A stretch of DNA of 16,994 bases from Candidatus Zixiibacteriota bacterium (GTDB lineage: Bacteria > Zixibacteria > MSB-5A5 > GN15 > FEB-12): contig JAHIVM010000435.1 in NCBI GenBank assembly GCA_018816665.1, positions 1-16,994 of the forward strand. The letters are read 5' to 3'. Shown piece after piece: positions 1 to 6,847 of this stretch; the stretch's first letter is position 1, and every line of letters begins with the position of its first letter. Position numbers and translations under genes: made by a program. Under the pieces are notes generated by a model, which made no database searches, was not told the origin of the DNA, and saw nothing but the letters and a program-made list of their open reading frames with translations.

Positions 1-377
1 ATCCAGAGGAACGTCGCGTTTACCCTCATACCAATTGAAACTCGACCGTCACCAATCACACGGTGACCCGACCAGTCCACGCTTGACCTGATTCATGTGG
101 CAATAGTGATAACAGGACACGGTGACAAACCGGGCCGTACCGAGATCATCATAATGACGTAATTGAGTCACGATAGTCAAAGAAACTACTGACACGGAGG
201 TCGATCAATCCCAATCGAATCACATTCTGTAAGAATCGGACCACTACTCTCTTCCCACCGCAGGTGCCTGCCCGCCGCAGGAGGGGTGGGGCACCAGGCA
301 ACTGAAATTGCACTAACCCGCCAATACTTGCATTAGGCTACGTTGAATCTCTCAGGCACTGGTGTCCGCTTCCCCCC
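1..377. other. Non-coding left margin, no gene recognised
   Basis: I see no reading frame with protein-like composition and no RNA gene in this stretch. The only structure is the GC-rich inverted repeat at 263-295, listed separately. The end of the Smr-domain gene (minus strand) lies at 378, so this region is downstream of that gene. No T-tract terminator for it is evident. Whatever lies left of position 1 may own part of this DNA as a promoter or 3' region. Confidence 0.5.
263..295. repeat. GC-rich inverted repeat
   Basis: GGTGCC (263-268) pairs perfectly with GGCACC (290-295). An overlapping alternative hairpin is formed by CCTGC (267-271) and GCAGG (277-281) with a 5-nt loop. There is no T-tract, so it does not read as an intrinsic terminator. 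It lies downstream of the minus-strand Smr gene. It could be an intergenic palindromic repeat, but no second copy of this sequence is seen in the window. Confidence 0.4.
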
Positions 378-662
378 CTACCCCCGCCGCAAATCAACCA
401 CCGTCGCCCCCCAGCCGCCGCCGGAGCCGCCCTCCTGACGGTACCCCGCCACGTCCGGGTGCGTATCCAGCAAACTCCGCACAATCTCCCGCTGTACCCC
501 AATCCCCTTGCCGTGCACGATCCTGAGCTGAAATATCCCCCGCTCCCGGCACACGGCAATGTACTCCAGGACCACCTCGCGCGTCTCTTTGGGGGAAAAC
601 TGGTGCAGGTCGAGCGTGCCGTCAATCGGGTACTCCACCGGGTTGTCGTTTGTATCGCACAC
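378..662 (-). CDS. Small Smr-domain protein
   Basis: This 94-residue protein is essentially one Smr domain, the module found at the C-terminus of MutS2 and as stand-alone proteins. It carries the family signatures in order: the DLHQF motif (residues 18-22), HGKGIG (50-55), and the closing GGWGATVV (82-89). Smr domains bind nucleic acid and many nick DNA or RNA. Stand-alone bacterial forms are of uncertain role, and no MutS body is present here. The start is GTG at 662, supported by AAGGA seven bases upstream. There is no other start codon between it and the in-frame TGA at 687-689. Oddly, the codons just upstream and across the start read CKECPVC, like half a zinc-binding knuckle, so the ancestral protein may have been longer. 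It is divergent from the peptide transporter, with palindromic repeats in between. Confidence 0.85.
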   Translation of the reverse strand: MCDTNDNPVEYPIDGTLDLHQFSPKETREVVLEYIAVCRERGIFQLRIVHGKGIGVQREIVRSLLDTHPDVAGYRQEGGSGGGWGATVVDLRRG

Positions 663-696
663 GGGGCATTCCTTGCACTCGGCCGTTCACCTGAGT

Positions 697-731
697 TCAA
701 GCCACCCTTCGTCAAGCTCAGGGTGACTTGA
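697..731. repeat. Imperfect palindrome of CACCCT...AGGGTG type
   Basis: The arms TCAAG and CACCCT on the left pair with AGGGTG and CTTGA on the right, with one C/A mismatch between the two blocks, giving a stem of about 11 pairs and an 11-nt loop (709-719). The core (703-725), with CTTCGTCAAGCTCAG in the middle, resembles an interspersed palindrome I recall from many unrelated bacterial genomes (CACCCTTCG-CAAGCTC-AGGGTG). That resemblance is from memory and was not searched. It sits 35 nt upstream of the Smr start and just left of the cruciform element. Confidence 0.55.
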
Positions 732-742
732 TGGAAGGGCCA

Positions 743-861
743 TGTAGGTCGGGTTCCGAGTCCGTCTTCGGAGGAGAAACCCGACATTGTCGACAATCTG
801 GCGTTGTCGGGTTTCTCGCTCCGTCCGCCTCTAGCGGACTCTGCTCGGAACCCGACCTACA
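743..861. repeat. Four-way cruciform/cloverleaf repeat element
   Basis: An outer perfect 18-bp inverted repeat (743-760 with 844-861; core GTAGGTCGGGTTCCGAG) encloses three further hairpins. These are TCCG/CGGA with a TCTT loop (761-772), a perfect 13-bp stem GAGAAACCCGACA/TGTCGGGTTTCTC (774-786 with 805-817), and GTCCGC/GCGGAC with a CTCTA loop (823-839). The loop of the 13-bp stem itself contains the palindrome TTGTCGACAA (787-796). The octamer GTCGGGTT or its complement AACCCGAC occurs four times in alternating orientation, so the strands can also pair in an alternative register. No coding capacity is apparent. It resembles a small non-autonomous palindromic repeat (BIME or MITE-like), but no target-site duplication was seen and I recognise no named family. 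Confidence 0.75.
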
Positions 862-871
862 ACTCCTGAAC

Positions 872-895
872 CCCTCCCAAACGAGTTTGAGAGGG
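872..895. repeat. Imperfect inverted repeat
   Basis: CCCTC and CAAA on the left pair with TTTG and GAGGG on the right, with a single C/A mismatch between the two blocks and a CGAG tetraloop. There is no T-run after it on either strand. It lies immediately after the cruciform element, in the promoter-side region of the peptide transporter. It may be part of the same repeat cluster or a regulatory site; the sequence does not decide. Confidence 0.4.
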
Positions 896-910
896 TCACC
901 CATCACATTT

Positions 911-927
911 GCCGCCCCGAGGGCGGC
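911..927. repeat. Perfect GC hairpin upstream of the peptide transporter
   Basis: GCCGCCC (911-917) and GGGCGGC (921-927) form a perfect 7-bp stem around the triloop CGA. A TATAAT hexamer follows at 947-952, so the hairpin sits where a promoter-proximal operator would be. No T-tract follows, so it is not a standard terminator. It is the fifth palindrome in the 265 bp between the Smr gene and the transporter. Confidence 0.45.
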
Positions 928-946
928 GGAGTTGTTGACTTAGGCC

Positions 947-952
947 TATAAT
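947..952 (+). promoter_or_regulatory. Candidate -10 hexamer for the peptide transporter
   Basis: TATAAT is a perfect -10 hexamer lying 46 nt before the transporter start. There is no acceptable -35 hexamer at 15-19 bp. TTGACT at 935-940 is only 6 bp away, which is too close to work with it. The call therefore rests on a single hexamer in the right place and is tentative. Confidence 0.3.
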
Positions 953-998
953 GTAGTAACTTACGGCCTTTTGATAAACCGAACAAGCGGAGAACCAT

Positions 999-2471
999 AT
1001 GGCAACTGCTCCCCAGTCGAATGCACCGGGACAACCGGCGGCCCGGGAAGGCCTGATCCAAACGCTCACCTCGATGGGCCGTCCGTACTGGATGGTCAAC
1101 ATCATGGAGATGATCGAACGGCTCGCCTACTACGGTGTCCGGGTTGTTATCCCGATCTACATCGCCCAGGCCGATGAAATCGGCGGCCTCCATTTCAGCC
1201 AGGAACAAAAGGGTTACATCTTTCTTTGGTGGGCGCTCTTCCAGTCGCTGACCCCCATGATTTCCGGCGGGTTTGCCGATCGCTACGGGTACAAAAAGAC
1301 GATCGCGGTGTCGATCGGCATCAAGGTGCTGGGCTATATCCTCATGGCCACGCAGACATCGTACTACCCGTTCCTGTTCGGCTGCTGTGTGCTGGCCCTC
1401 GGCACCGCAATATTCAAACCGGGCGTCCAGGGAACCATGTGTCAGGCGCTCAGCAAAAAGAACTCCTCGGTCGGCTGGGGCACGTTTTATATGCTGGTGA
1501 ATATCGGGGGCTTTCTGGGCCCGCCGGTCGCCCATTTCCTCTACGGCTACGGCTGGCCGGCCGTGTTCTACGGCTGCGCCGCGATGGTGTCCCTGAACTT
1601 CCTCATGCTGCTGACCTACAAAGACCTCCCGGCGGGCGGCGAGCAGACAGGCAGTTTCTTGAAAAGACTGGGCGAAACCATAATCAAGTTCTTCAATGTA
1701 AAACTGATCGTGTTTGTAGTCATCATGTCCGGCTTCTGGCTGATGTTCATGCAGCTCTTTGATATGCTGCCCAACTTCATTGTCGACTGGGTGGACTCGT
1801 CAAAAATGGTGGCGCAACTGGGTCTGCCGGACTGGATGCTTCAGGCCAACTCCCCGCGTGCCCCGCAGCTCTCCCAGGAATGGATGATCAACGCCAACGC
1901 CGGTTTGATTATCATCGCCGTGATTTTTGTCTCCTGGCTTGTGGCCCGCATGCGCCGCACGCATTCCATCACGCTGGGTATTATTATATCGTCGGTCGGC
2001 CTGGTCTTCGCCGGTTTCACCACTGCCGGGTATCTCTGCATGGCCGGTATTCTTGTGTTCTCGGTCGGTGAAATGCTGTCATCGCCAAAAATGAACGAGT
2101 ACTTAGGTGTCATTGCCCCACCAGGTGAAAAAGGCCTCTACATGGGCTACGCCAACGTTCCCCAGGGAATCGGCTGGGGGCTGGGCTCGGTGGTGGCGGG
2201 TCATGTCTACGACAACCTGGGCGACAAAGCCAACCTGGCGATCGACTACATGGCCAAAAACCTCGGTGTGTCAGGTATCGACCGTCCGGAAGCCATGAAC
2301 AAACTGGTGGAACTGACGGGCATGACCCATCAGGAGGCCACCAATATGCTGTGGGATGCCTACGAACCGTATCGCTTGTGGTATCGGTTTGCGGCTATCG
2401 GGATCGCCTCGGCCATTGCGATGTTGTTCTATGCCAAATGGGTCAAAAAATCCGAGGCGCCCGACGTTTAG
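999..2471 (+). CDS. POT/PTR2-family proton-coupled peptide transporter (MFS)
   Basis: This 490-residue multi-pass membrane protein of the major facilitator superfamily has proton-dependent oligopeptide transporter hallmarks. They are ExxER followed by YYG in the first helix (Glu37, Glu40, Arg41, Tyr44-Tyr45), MFS motif A GGFADRYGYKK (90-100), GTAIFKPGVQG (135-145) with the conserved Lys, FYMLVNIGG (163-171), and a C-terminal half with VGEMLSSPK. Family members import di- and tripeptides with protons across the inner membrane. The length is normal for POT proteins. The ATG at 999 follows GGAG by 6 nt. The oligoendopeptidase gene starts 51 nt later on the same strand, which suggests joint peptide uptake and hydrolysis. 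The substrate is inferred from the family; other MFS cargo is possible because this sequence is divergent. Confidence 0.85.
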   Translation: MATAPQSNAPGQPAAREGLIQTLTSMGRPYWMVNIMEMIERLAYYGVRVVIPIYIAQADEIGGLHFSQEQKGYIFLWWALFQSLTPMISGGFADRYGYKKTIAVSIGIKVLGYILMATQTSYYPFLFGCCVLALGTAIFKPGVQGTMCQALSKKNSSVGWGTFYMLVNIGGFLGPPVAHFLYGYGWPAVFYGCAAMVSLNFLMLLTYKDLPAGGEQTGSFLKRLGETIIKFFNVKLIVFVVIMSGFWLMFMQLFDMLPNFIVDWVDSSKMVAQLGLPDWMLQANSPRAPQLSQEWMINANAGLIIIAVIFVSWLVARMRRTHSITLGIIISSVGLVFAGFTTAGYLCMAGILVFSVGEMLSSPKMNEYLGVIAPPGEKGLYMGYANVPQGIGWGLGSVVAGHVYDNLGDKANLAIDYMAKNLGVSGIDRPEAMNKLVELTGMTHQEATNMLWDAYEPYRLWYRFAAIGIASAIAMLFYAKWVKKSEAPDV

Positions 2472-2522
2472 CCCGTGTTGTGTTGGATGATAGTTCGATA
2501 GAAAACGAATTGGAGTTTCAAT

Positions 2523-4337
2523 ATGTGCGCACAGAATAAAATACCGCCCGCCCCCCGCTGGGACCTGGAGTCGATTTTCCCGGGCGGTTCCAAATCCACC
2601 GAATTCAAAGCCTTCCGCGAAAAGACCGCCAAAGGTCTGGAAGCGGTCAAAGCCGGAGTCAAGGCCCTGCCGAAAACGCTCGATGACTCCACGGCGCCGG
2701 CCTGGACCAAACTGATCCTGCTGATGCAGGATGTCGCTGAGAATATCCATTTGTGTATTTCCTTCCCGCATATGCTGGTATCACAGGATGTTTCCGATGA
2801 CCTCGCGCATGCCGCCGAGGCCGAGGGCATGTCCCAATGGTCCACCTGGGAACAGCAGAAAACCGAGTTGAATTCGCTCTCGCTGCTGGCATCCGATGAG
2901 GCCTGGAACAAGCTGATGAATTCGACGGAACTGTCGCCGATCAAATTTGCACTGGATCGCGACCGCAACCTGGCCAAAATGAAAATGCCGGCCGAGCAGG
3001 AATCGTTGATGCTTGAGCTGGCTACCGACGGTTACCATGCGTGGAACCGCCTGTACGACAAAATGGCCGGCGACCTTCGCGTGCAGTTCGAGGAAAACGG
3101 CGAGACCACCGAAATCTCGCTCGGACAGTTGGCCACCAAAATGGCCGACTCCGACCGGTCCATCCGCGCCCAGGCCTTTGCCAAATTGACCGAGGCCTGG
3201 AAATCCCGGGCCGATCTCGCCGCCATGGCGCTTAACTCGCAGGCCGGGTTTCGCTTGGCCGTGTACGGCCGTCGCGGCTGGAAATCCCCCCTCTTTGAGC
3301 CGTTGCATCAGTCCCGGCTGACCCAGGAGTCGCTCGATGCCATGTGGGGGGCGATCTCCCGCGAAACACCACAGCTCGGCCGGTATGTCGATGCCAAAAA
3401 GAAACTGCTCGGGATTGACAGGTTCTCCTGGTACGATGAATTCGCACCGTGCGGACAGGTTGAGAGACTCTATCCGTTTGATGAAGCCGGCGACTTCATT
3501 GTCAAGAATGTCGGCGAGTTCTCCACCGAGATGGCCGACTTCATGCGCATGGCGCTGGACAAGCGCTGGGTTGAGGCCGAAGATCGCTCCGGCAAAGCCG
3601 GCGGCGGCTACTGCACCCGCACCGGTCCGTTCCGCGAGAGCCGCATCTTCATGACCTACGGCGGATCATACGATAATCTGTTGACCCTGGCCCACGAGCT
3701 CGGTCATGCCTATCACGGTTTCGTGCTCAAAGAGAAACCGTATTTTGCATCGCATTATCCCATGACGCTTGCCGAGACGGCGTCGATCTTTTCGGAGTTG
3801 CTGACCACCGATGCCGCGTTGAAAGTGTGCGATGACCCTCAGGAAAAACTGATGCTCCTGGATCAGAAGATTCAGCAGCCGCTCGTCTTTTTCACGGACA
3901 TTCACACCCGCTACCTGTTTGACAAGTCGTTTTACGCCGAACGCGCCAAAGGCGTGGTGGGCAAAGACCGGCTGTGCGAATTGATGATCGCGGCGCAGAA
4001 AGAGGCCTTTGGCAATTTGCTTGATGAGTCCGGGTATCATCCGTACTTCTGGGCCTCCAAGCTGCACTTCTTTATCACCGATACGCCGTTCTACAACTAT
4101 CCCTATACGTTTGGGTACCTGTTTGCGGGCGGTGTGTATGATCGGGCGAAAAAAGAGGGTTCATCGTTTGCCGAGAAATACCGGGCCCTCCTGGCCGATA
4201 CCGGCTGCATGACATCCGAGGAAGTCGCGATGAAGCATCTTGGCGTTGACCTTACGAAGGCAGACTTCTGGCGCGACGCTGTCGCGCGGTCGCTGTCCGA
4301 TATCGATGAGTTCGTCAAGCTGGCAGAAAGCAAGTAG
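2523..4337 (+). CDS. pepF: M3-family oligoendopeptidase F-like metallopeptidase
   Basis: This is a 604-residue zinc peptidase of the thimet/PepF (M3) family with no signal peptide, so it is probably cytoplasmic. The zinc motif HELGH is at 391-395 (catalytic Glu392), and the third ligand is Glu418 in LAETAS, the spacing expected for M3. The C-terminal FYNYPYTFGYLFA stretch matches the PepF substrate-binding region. Such enzymes cut peptides of roughly 7-20 residues. The length matches PepF (about 600 residues). GGAG lies 7 nt before the ATG. It follows the peptide transporter by 51 nt and precedes the AlkC-like gene by 7 nt, so the three may be cotranscribed. I am confident of the family; the exact substrates cannot be read from the sequence. 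Confidence 0.92.
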   Translation: MCAQNKIPPAPRWDLESIFPGGSKSTEFKAFREKTAKGLEAVKAGVKALPKTLDDSTAPAWTKLILLMQDVAENIHLCISFPHMLVSQDVSDDLAHAAEAEGMSQWSTWEQQKTELNSLSLLASDEAWNKLMNSTELSPIKFALDRDRNLAKMKMPAEQESLMLELATDGYHAWNRLYDKMAGDLRVQFEENGETTEISLGQLATKMADSDRSIRAQAFAKLTEAWKSRADLAAMALNSQAGFRLAVYGRRGWKSPLFEPLHQSRLTQESLDAMWGAISRETPQLGRYVDAKKKLLGIDRFSWYDEFAPCGQVERLYPFDEAGDFIVKNVGEFSTEMADFMRMALDKRWVEAEDRSGKAGGGYCTRTGPFRESRIFMTYGGSYDNLLTLAHELGHAYHGFVLKEKPYFASHYPMTLAETASIFSELLTTDAALKVCDDPQEKLMLLDQKIQQPLVFFTDIHTRYLFDKSFYAERAKGVVGKDRLCELMIAAQKEAFGNLLDESGYHPYFWASKLHFFITDTPFYNYPYTFGYLFAGGVYDRAKKEGSSFAEKYRALLADTGCMTSEEVAMKHLGVDLTKADFWRDAVARSLSDIDEFVKLAESK

Positions 4338-4344
4338 GCTGCCG

Positions 4345-5463
4345 ATGGTGCCGCCGAACGACAAATCGGATATCGACGATCGCCTGTGGAAAAACCATGT
4401 CACGCACGAGCGTGTCCGTGAGTTGGGCGAGAAGATCGCCGCTGTGTATGCGAAATTTGATACCGATGGTTTCGAGGCCGCCGTCATCGACGGCGGTTTC
4501 GATTCCCTCGAACTCAAGGACCGCCTGCAGCATATCGCCCGCACTCTGCAGGGTTTTCTCCCGTGTCGATTCAAACACGCCGCCGATATCCTGATCAAAG
4601 TGGCGCCCAAGGCCGATGGTTTCGCAAATTGGTCGCTCACTCACTACATTGAGTTTTTCGGGTTGGAGCATCTCGATGATTCCGTGCGGGCGCTCAAGGA
4701 ACTCACCAAGCACGGCACCGGTGAGTTTGCTATCCGTCCGTTTATCATCAAGTACCCCGACCGGATGCTGCCCATCCTGCATCAATGGGCACAGGACAAA
4801 AACGAACATGTCCGGCGACTCGCCGCCGAGGGCACCCGTCCACGCGGCGTATGGGTAGAACATATCACCGCCTTCAAAAAAGATCCCGCCCCGGTCCTTG
4901 AGTTGCTTGAACGACTGAAGGATGATCCCTCGTTGTATGTGCGCAAGGCGGTCGCCAACAATCTGAACGACATATCCAAAGATCACCCGGACACGGCCAT
5001 CGCCACCGGGAAGAAATGGCTGGCTGACGGCAGCGAAGACACGGCCTGGATAGTCAAACGCGCCTGTCGCACGCTCATCAAGGCCGGACACCCGGATGTA
5101 TTTCCGCTGTTTGGCTTCACGGACAAGCCGAAAATCAAAGTCGATGCATTCAAACCGTCGAAAAAGCGCGTGAAAATCGGCGATGACTTCACGATCACCT
5201 GCCGGTTGACATCGCAGACGAAAAGTCCACAGCGTTTGGCAATCGACTATCGCGTGCATTACGTCAAGGCTAACGGCAAAACCAATCCCAAGGTATTCAA
5301 GGGCAGCGAACGAGACTTGGCGGGTCGTGGATCTGTTGATCTTTCATTCGGACATTCCTTCCGCCCGATGACCACGCGCAAGCACTTCCCCGGAAAACAC
5401 AAAGCTGAGCTGATCATCAACGGGCAGACAGTCGCCGCGTTTGATTTCGACCTGACCGCCTGA
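4345..5463 (+). CDS. alkC: AlkC-type DNA alkylation repair glycosylase with Ig-like domain
   Basis: This 372-residue protein has alpha-helical HEAT-like repeats over about residues 1-260, followed by a beta-rich, Ig-like domain (about 262-372). That is the AlkC arrangement, distinct from AlkD, which lacks the second domain. Family motifs are GEFAIRPF (126-133), AAEGTRPRGVW (160-170) and YVRKAVANNLNDIS (198-211). Glu127, Glu162, Trp170 and Asp209 fall at a constant offset of +6 from the active-site residues I recall for Pseudomonas AlkC (Glu121, Glu156, Trp164, Asp203). AlkC excises cationic lesions such as 3-methyladenine without base flipping. The frame is open farther upstream, to at least 4240 inside pepF. 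I chose the ATG at 4345 because similarity begins there and it leaves a 7-nt gap, although its ribosome-binding site is weak. Confidence 0.85.
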   Translation: MVPPNDKSDIDDRLWKNHVTHERVRELGEKIAAVYAKFDTDGFEAAVIDGGFDSLELKDRLQHIARTLQGFLPCRFKHAADILIKVAPKADGFANWSLTHYIEFFGLEHLDDSVRALKELTKHGTGEFAIRPFIIKYPDRMLPILHQWAQDKNEHVRRLAAEGTRPRGVWVEHITAFKKDPAPVLELLERLKDDPSLYVRKAVANNLNDISKDHPDTAIATGKKWLADGSEDTAWIVKRACRTLIKAGHPDVFPLFGFTDKPKIKVDAFKPSKKRVKIGDDFTITCRLTSQTKSPQRLAIDYRVHYVKANGKTNPKVFKGSERDLAGRGSVDLSFGHSFRPMTTRKHFPGKHKAELIINGQTVAAFDFDLTA

Positions 5464-5470
5464 TCTACGG

Positions 5471-5514
5471 GATTCCGCTCCCGGGCGCGGCATCGTTGGC
5501 TGCCGACCGGAATC
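5471..5514 (+). other. Inverted repeat after alkC
   Basis: GATTCCG (5471-5477) pairs with CGGAATC (5508-5514). Inside it a second stem forms between CGGCA (5488-5492) and TGCCG (5501-5505). It begins 7 nt after the alkC stop codon, where a transcript end would be expected. There is no T-run, so it could be a factor-dependent end or a 3' stabilising structure rather than an intrinsic terminator. Confidence 0.35.
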
Positions 5515-5641
5515 GTCAGTCAACCCGCCATCATGCAATAACTTACCAAACTGAGCGACTACCTGTCCGGATACCTCCATAGCCTGTAACTTTCCGGCCC
5601 GTATTGCGGTCGAATAGATGTGGCCCGGTGCGGGGACTCGT

Positions 5642-5678
5642 ATGTACGGCGAAACATTGATGGGGCTGATCCGTACAT
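5642..5678. promoter_or_regulatory. Inverted repeat upstream of the ABC export operon
   Basis: ATGTACGG (5642-5649) and CCGTACAT (5671-5678) are perfect 8-nt inverted arms with a 21-nt spacer. The right arm ends 46 nt before the adaptor start codon. The position suits an operator for the four-gene ABC operon. No convincing -35/-10 pair was found between alkC and the adaptor gene, so the role is inferred from position only. Confidence 0.3.
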
Positions 5679-5724
5679 GAGGCAGTGCAGGTGATACAAG
5701 GTCCGTCCTCAGGAGATTGTCATT

Positions 5725-6825
5725 ATGTCCAAAAAGATTGTGTTAACATTGGTGGCCGTAGTCATCGTTGCCGCGGGTGTGTTTCTCGTCGTCAGCAACG
5801 GGTCCGCCTCCAAAGATGAAGGTCCCAAAACCGTCGCAGTAGAAAAGGGCTCGATAATCGACAAAGCCCTGGCGGTGGGACGTATTGAACCGAAAAAGCA
5901 AATCGCCGTCAAATCCAAGGTCGGCGGCCTGGCCCGACGCATTTTTGTGGAGGTCGGCGACTCGGTTAACATCGGTGATCCGCTGTTTGACATCGCGCCC
6001 GATCCCACCCCGATCGAATTTGCAGAGGCCAAACGTCAGGTCGAACTCAGCGAAGTAACCTTCGCCAATGTCAAGCGCGAGTTCGAACGTTCCCAGACGC
6101 TCAACGAAAAGCAACTGATTTCGCACCAGGAATTCGAATCCAAGCGCGCCCAGTACGAGGAATGCGAACTGCGCCTCAAACTGGCCAATGAAAAGCTGGC
6201 CCTTATTGAGTCCGGAAGCGCCCAGGTTGCGGATCGCGAAGTAGACAACATTATCAAGTCCAGCATCAACGGCACCGTCCTGGCTATCGAGGTCGAGGAG
6301 GGCGACCCGGTTGTCCCGCTGACATCCTATCAGTCGGGTACCGAGCTGATGACCCTGGCCTACATGGAAGATCTGATTTTCAAAGGCAATGTTGACGAAA
6401 TCGATGTCGGCAAGCTGCACCAGGGCATGGAGGCCGAAATCGAAATCGGCGCCATCCCCGGCAAAAAAGTCATCGGCGAACTCACTAAAATCTCTCCCCG
6501 CGCCCACCAGGAAGACGGCTCGACATTGTTTGAAGTCGAGATCATTATCACCGATCCCGGCGAACATTTCCTGCGTGCCGGCTACTCCGCCAATGCCGAC
6601 ATCATGATCACCAAACGGGAAGACATCCTGCTCATACCCGAGCGATTGATAACTACCGAGGACTCCGTGTCCACCTGCGAAATCCAGGACTCTCTGGGAG
6701 TGATTTCCAAGCGGGAGATCGAGACCGGTCTCTCCGACGGCATCAACATGGAAGTTGTTTCCGGTCTGGAAGAAGGCGAACTGATCGTAGAGCGCCCGCC
6801 GCGCGAAATCAAACCGTGGGATTGA
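5725..6825 (+). CDS. Periplasmic adaptor (membrane fusion protein) of an ABC exporter
   Basis: This 366-residue HlyD/MacA-class adaptor has an N-terminal membrane anchor (about residues 4-24). A first lipoyl half follows (about 55-92, with VEVGDSVNIGDPLF) and then a charged alpha-helical hairpin (about 95-165). The second lipoyl half (about 176-196, with GTVLAIEVEEGDPV) and beta-barrel and membrane-proximal domains complete it. Adaptors of this type link an inner-membrane permease to an outer-membrane channel or cargo path. AGGAG lies 9 nt before the ATG. It is the first gene of an operon with two FtsX-type permeases and an ATPase, the MacAB-like layout. No TolC-type channel is encoded here. 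The cargo cannot be read from the sequence. Confidence 0.9.
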   Translation: MSKKIVLTLVAVVIVAAGVFLVVSNGSASKDEGPKTVAVEKGSIIDKALAVGRIEPKKQIAVKSKVGGLARRIFVEVGDSVNIGDPLFDIAPDPTPIEFAEAKRQVELSEVTFANVKREFERSQTLNEKQLISHQEFESKRAQYEECELRLKLANEKLALIESGSAQVADREVDNIIKSSINGTVLAIEVEEGDPVVPLTSYQSGTELMTLAYMEDLIFKGNVDEIDVGKLHQGMEAEIEIGAIPGKKVIGELTKISPRAHQEDGSTLFEVEIIITDPGEHFLRAGYSANADIMITKREDILLIPERLITTEDSVSTCEIQDSLGVISKREIETGLSDGINMEVVSGLEEGELIVERPPREIKPWD

Positions 6826-6847
6826 TAGCTGAGGGTGTGACTACGCT

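Noticed and set aside
338..796. Minus-strand frame of 152 codons overlapping the Smr gene
   Set aside because: It runs through the palindromic repeats in a different frame and has a low-complexity composition. The Smr frame carries all family motifs.
743..861. tRNA or tRNA-like gene, because of the cloverleaf-like fold
   Set aside because: Stem lengths do not fit tRNA arms, and no anticodon loop, T-loop GTTCGA motif or acceptor end is present. The outer stem is 18 bp rather than 7.
935..952. TTGACT plus TATAAT as a sigma-70 promoter for the peptide transporter
   Set aside because: The hexamers are only 6 bp apart, far short of the 16-18 bp required, so only the -10 was retained as tentative.
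4315..5259. Minus-strand frame of 314 codons opposite alkC
   Set aside because: No domain is recognisable, and the plus strand encodes an intact AlkC-like protein with catalytic residues in place.
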